DNA of 64,000 nucleotides from PSRF01 sp035472495 (GCA_035472495.1 DATIPD010000016.1:124001-188000), one strand, 5' to 3'. Positions 25,264 through 35,386 are shown, numbered from the stretch's first letter. A program made the numbers and translations. The notes: generated from the sequence alone by a model not told the origin.

Positions 25264-25602
25264 ATGTCCCTTCCTCAAATGAGTCTGGCGATGACTGAAG
25301 ATAAGCGCCAACACGGGCGTGTCTCAATTGTGATGGAAGCACTCTGGGACGGGTCCTCCACGAGATCACAAGCTCGCACAACTGATATCAGCGAAGGTGG
25401 TTGTTTTATCGATTCGCTCGGTCAGGTTGCGGTTGGTGAGCTATTGAATATCAGGTTGTTGTCGCCTGGCGGCGAATATATCTCCGTGGAGGCTGAAGTG
25501 GTTTACCAAATGCCGCGCTTTGGCTTCGGCGTTCGATTTACGCGAATCTCCGACAACGATCAGCAGCGACTCAAAGAACTGATCGAATCGCGGAGCTACT
25601 AG
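25264..25602 (+). CDS. PilZ-domain protein
   Basis: This is a short protein (112 residues from the ATG at 25264; an ATG at 25255 is equally possible, since AAAGAGG lies upstream of both at non-ideal spacing). The PilZ signature is visible as DKRQHGRVSIVMEALWDG and TTDISEGGCFIDSL (D/NxSxxG), followed by the beta-barrel. It would bind cyclic di-GMP. It stands alone between rnj (divergent) and a convergent VWFA-related gene. Confidence 0.78.
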   Translation: MSLPQMSLAMTEDKRQHGRVSIVMEALWDGSSTRSQARTTDISEGGCFIDSLGQVAVGELLNIRLLSPGGEYISVEAEVVYQMPRFGFGVRFTRISDNDQQRLKELIESRSY

Positions 25603-25617
25603 CCGGAACTCCTCCCT

Positions 25618-27903
25618 TCACTCAACCAGAAACTTCACGCGCTGAACTGTGCTCGACTTGGCAACGTTATCAGTTGCCGTTAATTGCAAGACATACGGCC
25701 CAGGACGCAGCGTACGCAGCGAAATCTCCGCCGCGAAAGGGATTCGCGTTAAGTCGTCGATTCCTTCGGTCGCAGCCTTCACCAACGGTCCGGTGATAAT
25801 GGGCTGGTCGTCGTGAAAAATAATCGTCTGCAGTGAAATGTCAGGCTTTGCGCCTCCATTAGAGCGGGCGTTGTAGATTGACGCGAAGAAGCGGAGGCGC
25901 GAGTCTGACGTGAAGTGATGATTTATACTAAGCGGGATTCTGGGATCCGCCTGTTGCGGTTGTTTCCGCTCGCCCACAAAAAGACTGCTCATCGCAATTC
26001 GTTTTTCAGAAAGATCGGGAACCGTCACCCATTGCCAGGCGCTGCCGACCGCACCCGTTTTTTGATCGCGCGCCGCCACCCGCACCTGATACAAACCAGG
26101 CTTCGTCTTGACTTCGGTCGTTTGGCGGATCGAGGCGGCAGTACCAGGCGACGCCTCTGCATTCAATTGTCCTCTGAAACTGGCAACGGTTTTCCCATTG
26201 TCGTTTAAGACAACCCCAATGAGATCGAGCGTGTGCGTCTGTCGATCGTCGGGCACGGCAGCGAAGAGAGACGCGATGGAGATCTCGGTGCCAACCATTA
26301 TCTGCAACCCGTCGGGCGTGTCCGAGAACCTGGCGTTAACAGAAATCGGAACTTGAGCGACCGGGTAAGATTGCGATAGTGCTTCAGAAATTTTCTGGTT
26401 GGCTTGAGCCGCGTTCGCGACCGGACTCTGTTCCAGGGTCGTGCTCGGTGCAGGGGCGGCGCCTTTTCCCGGTTTAGTAGCAGTGGTCGCCGCAACTGAT
26501 TCCGTCGCGGTAGTCATATAGCTCTTGTGCACGCGCACCGTGTATTCCGGGTGATCTTTAACTGCGAGCCGTATCTCCTTAAACGATTCCGTTTTTTGTG
26601 CGGCGGTTTCTGGTCGCCAGGCAATCAAGTAGTACTCCGAAGTTTCATTGAGCCCCGTCTTGATAGCGGCACTGATATCGTTGGAATTGAAAAGCGCGCG
26701 ACCACCCGTGTCGACGGCGAGCGTATACAGCGGCGCTTGTAAATCTTGATCGTTGCCCGCGCGCGGAAGATTCATTGGCATGCGTGAGCCTTGCCGTAAG
26801 TCGCTCTTGGCGTCTGGGTACTGCGAGCCCAAACCGCTGGCCTGAATTGAATAGATAACTGCGCCGGCGCGCTGAGCGGCGCTGGTTACCTCTTTGAGTT
26901 TTTGCGACTCGCCGGCAACGTTTTTATTCAGGTAGAAGCCATCGGAGAGAACAAAGATCAGTTTGTTGCCCGGCAACTCCAGCGTCGAACTCATTAGGTA
27001 ACGAAGAGAAGCGAACGCCGAAGCAGTAACTGAAGTGTACTGGCTGAGGATATTGCGCGCGCGGGCCCGCACGTGCACCTCTGCTATTCGACGTCCCTGT
27101 TCGCCTTTCATGTCCGCCATCGCTGATGCATTCGGGCCGCCCACTGCGCCACCTGGTCCGCTGGGACCACCAGCATTAGGAATCTTGTCCCCCTCGCTCA
27201 TGTGCTGAACAGCATCGGCAAAATACATTTCGACGTAATACTTCAAAACTTCCGAGTTGTTGTATTCAATCGAGAGCGCCTGGTAGGGAGCCATCGGCGG
27301 ACGTTCATCGTCGAATATCGGCGACTGCCTCTGTTTTAACCTTTCGACTGCCGCATGCAACACGTCTTTGTTGTCTGTGACTTGTTGAAGGAATCCAACT
27401 TGTCCGCTGGCAGTTGTAATTAGCGCGCGGTCGTTCTGTCCCATCGACTCGTCGATGAACTTTGAGATTGCCCCGCGGACGCGATTCACGCTTTCCTGCG
27501 TAAGGTGGAGATCATCAACAAAGAAAATCAAAGTACGGCCGTAGACTGAACTCTTTGGAGCATTCGCGGCCACGTCCGGCGTCGCGCCACTCCGGCGCGC
27601 AGCTTCCAGTTTCACGGCTTCGGCTGAGGTGCCCGCGGTCACGCGATCAAAGAACGTGATTGGCTGAGGCTTGCCATCGATTAAGAGTTGAAACTGATCG
27701 CGCTGTAGACCATCAACGAAGTGTCCTTGCTTATCAAACACCATCACCGGCGACTGCACGAGTTCGGTGTTAATTCGCAGGACTTCAACATCCTGCTTGG
27801 CGCCTATATCGGTCTGCGCCTGAGCGTAAGCGAAGATGCTCGCCATCACCAGGCCAGCTGCGGCGCAAATGAAAGGAGACTTAACAACCAGACGCAACTT
27901 CAT
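25618..27903 (-). CDS. Secreted VWFA-related acidobacterial protein (copy 1)
   Basis: This 761-residue protein has a signal peptide (FICAAAGLVMASIFAYAQA). After EVLRINTELVQSPVMVFDK comes the family-typical Ig-like lead with VDGLQRDQFQLLIDGKPQ, then a VWFA-like domain (LIFFVDDLHLTQESVNRVRG to YYLIAWRPE). The MIDAS DxSxS motif is not intact (DDLHL), so metal binding is doubtful. The C-terminal 200 residues are a beta-rich domain. It is a close paralogue of the gene at 28105 along its whole length. The family is strongly expanded in Acidobacteria and its function is unknown. Confidence 0.82.
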   Translation of the reverse strand: MKLRLVVKSPFICAAAGLVMASIFAYAQAQTDIGAKQDVEVLRINTELVQSPVMVFDKQGHFVDGLQRDQFQLLIDGKPQPITFFDRVTAGTSAEAVKLEAARRSGATPDVAANAPKSSVYGRTLIFFVDDLHLTQESVNRVRGAISKFIDESMGQNDRALITTASGQVGFLQQVTDNKDVLHAAVERLKQRQSPIFDDERPPMAPYQALSIEYNNSEVLKYYVEMYFADAVQHMSEGDKIPNAGGPSGPGGAVGGPNASAMADMKGEQGRRIAEVHVRARARNILSQYTSVTASAFASLRYLMSSTLELPGNKLIFVLSDGFYLNKNVAGESQKLKEVTSAAQRAGAVIYSIQASGLGSQYPDAKSDLRQGSRMPMNLPRAGNDQDLQAPLYTLAVDTGGRALFNSNDISAAIKTGLNETSEYYLIAWRPETAAQKTESFKEIRLAVKDHPEYTVRVHKSYMTTATESVAATTATKPGKGAAPAPSTTLEQSPVANAAQANQKISEALSQSYPVAQVPISVNARFSDTPDGLQIMVGTEISIASLFAAVPDDRQTHTLDLIGVVLNDNGKTVASFRGQLNAEASPGTAASIRQTTEVKTKPGLYQVRVAARDQKTGAVGSAWQWVTVPDLSEKRIAMSSLFVGERKQPQQADPRIPLSINHHFTSDSRLRFFASIYNARSNGGAKPDISLQTIIFHDDQPIITGPLVKAATEGIDDLTRIPFAAEISLRTLRPGPYVLQLTATDNVAKSSTVQRVKFLVE

Positions 27904-28104
27904 AATTGTCTGCCTTCCTGTCTGTGAAGAAACCCGACTTTCACTGGCGGGGAAACTGCCTGCGGAAGCGATAGTGCGGCGTCATTTTACTCTCAGAATT
28001 GCAAATCCCGAAGTTCTTTTGCAACCAATTTCGTGGTCCATTTTCGGAACAGAAATCTTTACACGACTAGCCTGGCCGCCACACCTCAGTGCCAATTGTG
28101 ATTC

Positions 28105-30339
28105 TCAATCCACCACAAACCTGAGGCGCTGGCTCGAACTCGTCTTGGCAACATTGTCCGTTGCCGTCAGCTCCAGCAGATAGCGCCCCGGTTTTAGAGT
28201 TCGCAGCGAAATCTCAGCTGCATACGGCAAGCGCGTCAAATCGTCGACTCCTTCAGTCGCTGCACGCACAACTGGTCCTGTAAACACCGTCTGGTCGTCG
28301 CGAAAAATTCGCGTTTGTATTGAGACGTCAGGCTTCGCTCCGGCTTCCGATCCGCGGGCAGCATTGTAGATTGAAGCAAAGAAGCGAATGCGAGAATCCG
28401 GCGTGAAATGGTGATTGATACTTAGCGGTACTCTCGGATCGGAAGCTTCCGCGCGTTTCCGATCGCCTACAAATAGACTGCTCAGCGCAAGTCGCTTTTG
28501 CGTCAAGTCAGGAACGGTGACCCACTGAAAAGCACTCCCGGTCAAGCCACTTTTTTGGTCACGCGCCACTACCCGCACCTGATACAAGCCGGGCTTAACT
28601 TTCAAATCAGTCGTCTGGGAAATCACAGAATTCGCAGCTGCCGGAGCCCCCGCATTTAACTGTCCTTTGAAACTAGCGACTGACTTTCCGTTGTCATTTA
28701 GCACAACCCCCAGCAAATCGATTACACGGGTTTGCCGATCGGCCGCGGCAGCAAACAGTTCGCTGGTCGAGATTTCAGTTGCTACGGAAATCTGCTCACC
28801 CTGATCCGCAACGTCCGAGAATCTGGCGCTCAGGGAGGTCGGCAATTCTGAGATCGGATTCGATTTGGAAAGCGTTGCCGAAAGTTTTTCGTCGACAGCC
28901 TTTTGGCCCACGGCAACTCCCGCGGCATTCGCTGCTGGCGGCGATTCTGCGTTGCCCGACTTCGCTGAAGCGACATTCTTCGCTGCAGCTGTGAGATAAC
29001 CCTTATGGACGCGGACGGTCAACTCAGGGCGATCCTTGACCCTCACCTGAATTTCCTTGAACGACTCCGCGGCTTGTTCCGCGCCGTTCGGGCGCCAGGC
29101 GATTAAGTAGTATTCCGATGTTTCAGCCAGAGCCTGCTTGATGCCCGCATCAATGGAATTAGAGTTAAAAAATGCGCGGCCACCGGTGTCGACCGCCAGC
29201 GTGTAAAGTGGCGCCTGCAATTCCTGGTCGTTTCCTGAGCGGGGTAAGTTCATGGGCATGTTGTGACCCTGACGCAGATCAGTTTTGGCATCCGGGTACT
29301 GCGAACCCAAACCGCTAGCCTGGATTGAATAAATAACTGCACCGGCTCGCAGCGCGGCGCTCGTGACCTCATTCAGTTTTTGCGATTCACCCGGCACATT
29401 TCGATTCAGATAGAACCCGTCAGAGATAACAAAAATTAGTTTACTGCCTGACAATTCCAGGGTGTCGCTCATTAGATAGCGCAACGCTGCAAATGATGAC
29501 GCCGTAATCGATGTGTAGTGATTGATAATATTTCGCGCGCGGGCCCGCACGTGAATTTCGGCAATCCGACGTCCCTGCTCACCCTGTGCCTGGGCGATCG
29601 CCCCGGCGTTCTTGCCGCCCTGCGGTGGGGGACTTTTGAACATGTTCTGCACATAATCGGCGAAGTAGATTTCAACGTAGTACTTCAGAACTTCAGAGTC
29701 GTTCCGCTGAATCGAAAGCGCCTGGTACGTAGCCATCGGTGGGCGCTCATCATCAAGCACTTCTGCATACTTCGACCTGAGCTTTTCAGCGGCGCCGTAG
29801 AGCACCTCCTTGTTGTCGGTCAACTGTTGCAGAAACCCGAGATTCCCGCTGGCGCTAGTTAGTAACGCTCGGTCATTCTGTCCCAGCGAAGCGTCAATGA
29901 ATCTCAACAGCGAGGCGCGAACGCGGCTAATGCTTTCGGAGGAGAGATGAAAATCGTCGACAAAGAAAATCAGAGTGCGTCCGTAAACTGAGCCTTTGGA
30001 TCCAAGCGCAGCAGCTTGAATCTTTGTGCCTCCTTTGCGTGCCGCTTCCAGCTTCACTGTCTCGGCCGCGGTTCCGGCTGTCACTCGATCAAAAAAAGTA
30101 ATGGGCTGCGGCCGGCCATCGACCAACAACTCGAATTGTTCGCGCTGCAGGCCGTCGACAAAATGTCCCTGTTTGTCGAACACCATTACCGGCGACTGCA
30201 CCAGTTCGGTGTTAATTCGCAGCACATCAATGTCCTGCTTCTCAGTTGGTGTTTGGCCGTAAGCCGACCATGCCCCGGCCAAACAGAGCAGTAGACAAAC
30301 CAGCGGCGCGAACGTGTTATTCAGTTGCCGTGTTCTCAT
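28105..30339 (-). CDS. Secreted VWFA-related acidobacterial protein (copy 2)
   Basis: The start at 30339 gives 744 residues with GAGGGAGA well placed as ribosome binding site and a signal peptide (APLVCLLLCLAGAWSAYG). Domain order is as in the neighbouring copy: lead DIDVLRINTELVQSPVMVFD, VWFA-like region with IFFVDDFHLSSES in place of the MIDAS, LYTLAVDTGGRAFFNS, and a C-terminal beta domain. The pair is clearly a tandem duplication, with the most divergence in the linker before the C-terminal domain. Extracellular or periplasmic role unknown. Confidence 0.82.
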   Translation of the reverse strand: MRTRQLNNTFAPLVCLLLCLAGAWSAYGQTPTEKQDIDVLRINTELVQSPVMVFDKQGHFVDGLQREQFELLVDGRPQPITFFDRVTAGTAAETVKLEAARKGGTKIQAAALGSKGSVYGRTLIFFVDDFHLSSESISRVRASLLRFIDASLGQNDRALLTSASGNLGFLQQLTDNKEVLYGAAEKLRSKYAEVLDDERPPMATYQALSIQRNDSEVLKYYVEIYFADYVQNMFKSPPPQGGKNAGAIAQAQGEQGRRIAEIHVRARARNIINHYTSITASSFAALRYLMSDTLELSGSKLIFVISDGFYLNRNVPGESQKLNEVTSAALRAGAVIYSIQASGLGSQYPDAKTDLRQGHNMPMNLPRSGNDQELQAPLYTLAVDTGGRAFFNSNSIDAGIKQALAETSEYYLIAWRPNGAEQAAESFKEIQVRVKDRPELTVRVHKGYLTAAAKNVASAKSGNAESPPAANAAGVAVGQKAVDEKLSATLSKSNPISELPTSLSARFSDVADQGEQISVATEISTSELFAAAADRQTRVIDLLGVVLNDNGKSVASFKGQLNAGAPAAANSVISQTTDLKVKPGLYQVRVVARDQKSGLTGSAFQWVTVPDLTQKRLALSSLFVGDRKRAEASDPRVPLSINHHFTPDSRIRFFASIYNAARGSEAGAKPDVSIQTRIFRDDQTVFTGPVVRAATEGVDDLTRLPYAAEISLRTLKPGRYLLELTATDNVAKTSSSQRLRFVVD

Positions 30340-30550
30340 TGCGATATGTCTCCCTCGTTGGCGGAGAAATGACTCTAGTCGGCAGGGAGAATGCCAGGCT
30401 GGTTGCGAAGTGCACGATCGGTACCCGGTTATTTTACTCCTACATTCTGAAATCGAGTACCGCATTTAGCTCCTCAAACGCAGTATGCCCGTTGCTCGTC
30501 ATGTCAGCGCGACCCTTTTCGCAAATGAGCTTTTCGGCTATGTTTTCCGC

Positions 30551-31960
30551 ATGACAAAGCACAAATCGAACTTCCTGGTGGCCATCGCACTGATTCTGTT
30601 CGCGGCGACGGCCGCGTTCGCTGTCCCCAAAACCATGCGCCTGGACTACTACCACACCGGTAACTCCAAGCAGGAGTTTTTCAGCAACGACCGCGTTGTA
30701 GTCGAACCACTGGCCTGGCCGGGCCACCCGGATAAGGCCATCGACGACACCAACCTCGGCAAATATTTTTTTGCAGTCCGCGATCAAACGACGAAGCGCG
30801 TGCTTTACTCCCGAGGGTTCGCATCGATCTTTGGCGAATGGGAAACAACTGACGAAGCGACGACGGCGATGCGAACGTTCAGTGAATCGCTGCGCTTCCC
30901 TTCACCGGACGCTCCGGTAGAGATCGTCATGAAAAAGCGTGACGCGAAAAACGAATGGCGTGATATTTGGACCACGACCATCGATCCCAAGGATATGTTC
31001 ATCGATCGCTCGGTCGTTCGGGCCCCGGCGCATTTGATTCCTATCCAGAAAATGGGCGACCCGGCAACTAAGGTCGACTTTGTAATTCTTGGCGACGGCT
31101 ACACCGCGCGCGAATTACCGAAGTTTCAACGTGACGCTCGGCGCTTAACGGAAGTTCTCTTCTCGACCTCGCCTTTCAAGGAGCACCGGAAAGAATTTAA
31201 TGTTTGGGGACTGTGCCCGCCGGCTTCGGAAAGTGGCGTCTCAAGGCCCTCGACTGGCGTTTATCGTGACTCGCCGCTCGGCGCTGCTTACGACACGTTT
31301 GGTTCTGAGCGTTACGTGCTGACCTTCGACAACCATTCGTTGCGACGTGTCGCGCAATTTGCACCTTACGAGTTCATCGAGATTCTCGTTAATAATCGCA
31401 CCTACGGTGGCGGAGGTATTTTCAATCTGTACAGCACCGTCGCCGCTGACAATGCCTTCGGAAACTACGTCTTCGTTCATGAGTTCGGGCATCACTTTGC
31501 TGGTCTCGCCGACGAGTACTACACGTCGTCGGTTTCTTATGCGCCTTCCGCCGAACGCGTGGAGCCGTGGGAACCAAATGCGACTGCCTTACTAGACCCG
31601 GCAAACCTGAAGTGGCGGGATTTAGTTACAGCGAACACGCCAATTCCTACGCCCTGGAGCAAGGACGAGTTTGAAGCTTACTCACGTGACATCCAAAAGA
31701 GACGGGCACAACTTCGCAAAGACAAACGACCGGAAAGCGAAATGGAAGATCTGTTTCGTGAGGAGCTGAAACACGAACAGGCGATGTTCACGAGGGAAAA
31801 ATACTGGGGACAGGTGGGCGCGTTCGAAGGTTCGATCTATGAAGCGAAGGGCTACTATCGTCCCGAGGTCGACTGCATTATGTTCACGCGCACAGATCAC
31901 TTTTGCGCCGTCTGTAAACGCGCGATTGAACGGATTATCAAGCAGTACTCTCGGGGTTAG
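30551..31960 (+). CDS. M64 family metallopeptidase (IgA peptidase M64)
   Basis: The start at 30551 gives 469 residues with a signal peptide (FLVAIALILFAATAAFA). The N-terminal domain (about residues 25-155) is M64_N-like, with a beta-sandwich pattern. The catalytic domain starts near KVDFVILGDGYTARE, with the zinc motif VHEFGHHFAGLADEYY (HExxH plus DE) at about residue 315. Two C-terminal Cys pairs (CIMF, CAVCKR) are typical of the family. It is secreted, and its substrates here are not known; the first-described member cleaves IgA. Confidence 0.88.
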   Translation: MTKHKSNFLVAIALILFAATAAFAVPKTMRLDYYHTGNSKQEFFSNDRVVVEPLAWPGHPDKAIDDTNLGKYFFAVRDQTTKRVLYSRGFASIFGEWETTDEATTAMRTFSESLRFPSPDAPVEIVMKKRDAKNEWRDIWTTTIDPKDMFIDRSVVRAPAHLIPIQKMGDPATKVDFVILGDGYTARELPKFQRDARRLTEVLFSTSPFKEHRKEFNVWGLCPPASESGVSRPSTGVYRDSPLGAAYDTFGSERYVLTFDNHSLRRVAQFAPYEFIEILVNNRTYGGGGIFNLYSTVAADNAFGNYVFVHEFGHHFAGLADEYYTSSVSYAPSAERVEPWEPNATALLDPANLKWRDLVTANTPIPTPWSKDEFEAYSRDIQKRRAQLRKDKRPESEMEDLFREELKHEQAMFTREKYWGQVGAFEGSIYEAKGYYRPEVDCIMFTRTDHFCAVCKRAIERIIKQYSRG

Positions 31961-31962
31961 CT

Positions 31963-32472
31963 TTAGTTCTTCAGCCAGGCAGGTGTGATCACCACCTCGA
32001 GTACAAATTTGCCCGAGCGCAGATTTGAACCCATGGTGTGTTGGAAGACCTCAATGACGTAATCGCCGCTCTCTGCAAGGTCTGCATTCATGATGATGCC
32101 ACCCGGTCCACCGTCACCTTCTCCATTGGGAGACTTGACGGTTCCACCCATCGTCAGTGTCTTGGTCATCGGAATGATGTTGACGATCATGTGATCTCCA
32201 GCCTTGGCTTTGATCACATAGCTGGGGCGATCATTGCTCGGAGTAAACTGACCGGAAACTTGAGCGCTAATCGCGCCGACAGAAAATTTGACGCGTTGTG
32301 GCGCGGGAGCGGGGGCGTGTGCGCGAGCAGACTGCGACATTGCCATTGCAGGCAGCAAAAGAACAGTGACGATCACCGCGACAACCAGCGAGCCAAATCT
32401 GAACCACATCGAACACGTTGCCCGTGGTTCTTCGAACTTGTGGACGCGGGTTTTCTTGTTATCAGTTTCCAT
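31963..32472 (-). CDS. Hypothetical secreted protein
   Basis: This 169-residue protein has a signal-anchor (SLVVAVIVTVLLLPAMAMS), then a small beta-rich domain (KAGDHMIVNIIPMTKTLTMG and ESGDYVIEVFQHTMGSNL) that looks like a bacterial pre-peptidase C-terminal-type fold. It ends 2 bp from the M64 gene in the opposite direction. No family assigned. Confidence 0.65.
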   Translation of the reverse strand: METDNKKTRVHKFEEPRATCSMWFRFGSLVVAVIVTVLLLPAMAMSQSARAHAPAPAPQRVKFSVGAISAQVSGQFTPSNDRPSYVIKAKAGDHMIVNIIPMTKTLTMGGTVKSPNGEGDGGPGGIIMNADLAESGDYVIEVFQHTMGSNLRSGKFVLEVVITPAWLKN

Positions 32473-32539
32473 GTAATCTCCTCCGGCTATTCACGCTTTT
32501 CGTCGCAAATACTATCATTTCGCCAGCACAGGCAGAACA

Positions 32540-33076
32540 ATGTCAGGCTATCCCCCGCCAGCACCACTCAAAAAGTTTCTCAAGCCCTTTGATCACGCAA
32601 TTCAGGAGCTGGCGCTTGAACTGCGCGCGTTGCTCCTGGAAGAGATTGCCCCGTGTCATGAAAATATTTATGACGCCTACAGCGCGTTGGCTATTGGCTA
32701 CGGGTCGAGTGAGCACCTAAGCGACAATGTGTTCCACATCGCCGTTTACAAAGACCACGTCAATCTCGGCTTCAATCAGGGAGCAAGTCTTGACGATCCG
32801 AAGAACATTTTAGAAGGGGCAGGCAGTCAGATTCGCCACATCAAGATTTGGCGAACGGACGATCTGGAGAGGCCTGAGCTTCGGTCGTACATTCGTCGCG
32901 CGCGGCGAGTGGCGCTTGACGATGCGCGTAAACTGGGTGAAACAAGTGAGGCGAAGAAGCGCAAGCCGGCAAAGTATCGCTTCGGCCCACCGACCGAAGC
33001 CGACGGCGTGATTTCGGTTGTGAAGGCAATCTATCCCAAGCGGCGGCGGCCGGATCAGGCAAGCAAAAAGCGTTAG
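32540..33076 (+). CDS. DUF1801-like protein
   Basis: This 178-residue protein carries a DUF1801/YdhG-like domain: LRALLLEEIAPCHENIYDAY near the start, then NVFHIAVYKDHVNLGFNQG and HIKIWRTDDLERPELRSYIR. The C-terminal 45 residues are Lys/Arg-rich (KKRKPAKYRFG, PKRRRPDQASKKR). Function unknown; such proteins are small, cytosolic and usually stand-alone. Confidence 0.75.
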   Translation: MSGYPPPAPLKKFLKPFDHAIQELALELRALLLEEIAPCHENIYDAYSALAIGYGSSEHLSDNVFHIAVYKDHVNLGFNQGASLDDPKNILEGAGSQIRHIKIWRTDDLERPELRSYIRRARRVALDDARKLGETSEAKKRKPAKYRFGPPTEADGVISVVKAIYPKRRRPDQASKKR

Positions 33077-33131
33077 GCGTGAATCTAATTCCGCCTGTCA
33101 CACGTATATTGTGCGGAGGAATTATCAAATC

Positions 33132-33803
33132 ATGTTGAAGTACTTATTTCTTGTTAGTTTTTTTGGTCTGGTTCTTTTTGCATTGATCTCTTGTAGTTTT
33201 GCCAGTGCCTCAGCGACGGCGATTCCCGATCCTGCTGTCGACGCTCCGCTCGCAAATGCGAAGAGTCAGCAAACCGCGGTGCTGGCTGGCGGTTGCTTCT
33301 GGGGCGTTGAAGCAGTTTTCGAACACGTAAAGGGTGTCACGGAAGTGAAGTCAGGTTACTCCGGCGGTTCACCGGCGAATGCCGAATATGAAAAAGTCGG
33401 AACCGGCGAGACTGGTCACGCAGAGTCGGTGCAAATTACGTTTGACTCATCACAGATTTCCTACGGCCAACTTCTCAAAGTTTTCTTCTCCGTAGCACAC
33501 GATCCCACCGAGCTGAATCGTCAGGGCCCTGACTACGGCACGCAATATCGTTCAGCAATTTTCTTCGCAAACGACGAACAAAAGCGTATTGCCCAGGCTT
33601 ACATTGAGCAACTCGACAAGGCGAAGGTCTTTCCGCAGAAGATCGTGACGCAGGTTGCGCCGCTGCAGTCGTTCAGCGAGGCTGAGTCGTATCATCAAAA
33701 CTACCTCGCGCTTCATCCGGACGAACCGTATATCGTCATCAACGACATGCCGAAACTGGAGAACCTGCATAAACAACTTCCCAAATTATATCGAGACAAG
33801 TGA
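33132..33803 (+). CDS. msrA: Peptide methionine-S-sulfoxide reductase MsrA, lipoprotein-type
   Basis: The start at 33132 is supported by GGAGGAATT upstream and gives 223 residues. The N terminus is a lipoprotein signal with a cysteine (LFALISCS), so the enzyme is exported. The catalytic motif AVLAGGCFWGVEAVFEHVKG and YSGGSPANAEYEKVGTGETG follow. It repairs oxidised methionine (S-epimer). An MsrB is not adjacent. The export signal suggests protection of periplasmic proteins. Confidence 0.92.
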   Translation: MLKYLFLVSFFGLVLFALISCSFASASATAIPDPAVDAPLANAKSQQTAVLAGGCFWGVEAVFEHVKGVTEVKSGYSGGSPANAEYEKVGTGETGHAESVQITFDSSQISYGQLLKVFFSVAHDPTELNRQGPDYGTQYRSAIFFANDEQKRIAQAYIEQLDKAKVFPQKIVTQVAPLQSFSEAESYHQNYLALHPDEPYIVINDMPKLENLHKQLPKLYRDK

Positions 33804-33845
33804 TCGAAGGTTGGGAGTAGAAGTGGTGATAAGATTCTAACCACC

Positions 33846-34625
33846 ATGAGTAAACCCCTGCCCTCGATCTTCGTGGGACACGGCAATCCCATGAATGCCG
33901 TGCAGACGAATCGCTATTCCGCAGCCTGGGCCAGCATCGGCCATTCGCTTCCGCGACCGTCTGCAATCCTTTGCGTCTCGGCCCACTGGTATCTTCCTGG
34001 CGTCGCAGTGACGGCGATGCCGGCGCCGCGCACGATTCACGATTTTGGCGGCTTTCCGCGCGAGCTTTATGAAGTCAAATATCCGGCACCTGGCAGTCCG
34101 CAATTAGCCCACCGCATCAAAGATTTATTGTCGCCGCTCCGAGTTGAGCTCGATGAAGAATGGGGCCTTGATCACGGCGCCTGGTCAGTACTTCGTCACC
34201 TGTTCCCGGCGGCGGATATTCCGGTTGTGCAACTGAGTATTGATGAAACACAAACGCCGGAGTTTCATTACCAACTGGGAACGCGATTGGCGCCGCTTCG
34301 CGATGAAGGCGTCCTGATAATTGGCAGCGGAAACATCGTACATAATTTGCACGCCTACGCGTGGGGCAAGCACGAAGCGGGACCGTTAGACTGGGCCATG
34401 CGCTTCGAGACGCAGGCGCGCGGCCTATTGCTCGATCGCAACGACGCACCGTTAGTTAATTACGAATCACTGGGACGTGATGCACTGCTGTCGGCACCCA
34501 CCCCGGATCACTACCTACCGTTGCTATATGTTATCGGTTCGCGACGAGAGGAAGACGCCGTCACGTTTCCGGTTGAAGGCTTCGACGGCGGCTCAATTTC
34601 GATGTTGAGCGTCCTATTTGGATGA
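33846..34625 (+). CDS. 4,5-DOPA dioxygenase-type extradiol enzyme (YgiD-like)
   Basis: This 259-residue protein matches the LigB/YgiD family of zinc- or iron-dependent extradiol dioxygenases: FVGHGNPMNAV (first His), CVSAHWYLPG, EWGLDHGAWSVL and IVHNLHAYAWG supply the metal and substrate histidines. E. coli YgiD acts on DOPA. The 3' end overlaps the next long frame, but the LRR protein proper starts downstream. It is cytosolic. Confidence 0.88.
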   Translation: MSKPLPSIFVGHGNPMNAVQTNRYSAAWASIGHSLPRPSAILCVSAHWYLPGVAVTAMPAPRTIHDFGGFPRELYEVKYPAPGSPQLAHRIKDLLSPLRVELDEEWGLDHGAWSVLRHLFPAADIPVVQLSIDETQTPEFHYQLGTRLAPLRDEGVLIIGSGNIVHNLHAYAWGKHEAGPLDWAMRFETQARGLLLDRNDAPLVNYESLGRDALLSAPTPDHYLPLLYVIGSRREEDAVTFPVEGFDGGSISMLSVLFG

Positions 34626-34747
34626 GCCGTGCGTTAAAGCGAGGCTTGGTCACCGCTTTCGGCCTGTTGGTCACAATCGATTTGTCTGGACTGACGCGGA
34701 CGCTCAGACTGAGCCGCGCGCGCACAACAAGTTGGTGGAGGAAAATA

Positions 34748-35386
34748 ATGAATTCGAATCGCGGTCATTTCCTGATGCTCGGCGCCGTTGTTCTCGTTTT
34801 GCTTTCGGTGCAGGCCAGCAATGCGAAAGACGATGCGGCGCGAGAGCGTGTGATCGCGGAAGTCACGCGCCTGGGCGGCAAGGTCGAGTTTGACGAAATC
34901 CTGGCAGCCAAACCGATCGTCAAGATCGATCTCCACAGCACCCAAATCACCAACGACGACCTCGGGTTTCTCGAACGCGATCGCAAGGCGTTAGCCAATC
35001 TTCGCTACCTCGACTTGCGCCTGACCAAAATCGGCGACGCCGGCGTTGCAAAACTCAAGAACCTTAAAAGTCTCCAGACACTCAATCTCTTCCGGTCACA
35101 GCTCACCGACGTTGGGCTAACCAACCTGAAGAAAATGACTCAACTGGAAACGTTGCTGATCGGCGGAACGAAAGTAAGTGATGTCGGACTTCCCTCCCTC
35201 CGTCCGCTCAAGAAACTGAAAAAACTAAGTTTGTTTCAGACGCAGGTCAGCGATCAAGGAATCGCCCAACTAAAGCTTCTGACCAGCTTGGAAGTACTTC
35301 TGATTACCGGTTCGAAGATTACTCCCGCCGGCGCTGAAGCTTTGCAAAAAGCCTTGCCCAAGGTTCGTTTTAGCGAAAACACATAG
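34748..35386 (+). CDS. Secreted leucine-rich-repeat protein
   Basis: The start at 34748 has GGTGGAGG upstream and gives 212 residues. The signal peptide is LMLGAVVLVLLSVQASNA. After a short helical part, about six 24-residue LRRs follow, with the frame LxxLxxLxLxxTxIxDxGLxxL (for example LKSLQTLNLFRSQLTDVGL). The pattern is the bacterial 'ribonuclease-inhibitor-like' LRR. A binding role is likely; target unknown. Confidence 0.78.
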   Translation: MNSNRGHFLMLGAVVLVLLSVQASNAKDDAARERVIAEVTRLGGKVEFDEILAAKPIVKIDLHSTQITNDDLGFLERDRKALANLRYLDLRLTKIGDAGVAKLKNLKSLQTLNLFRSQLTDVGLTNLKKMTQLETLLIGGTKVSDVGLPSLRPLKKLKKLSLFQTQVSDQGIAQLKLLTSLEVLLITGSKITPAGAEALQKALPKVRFSENT

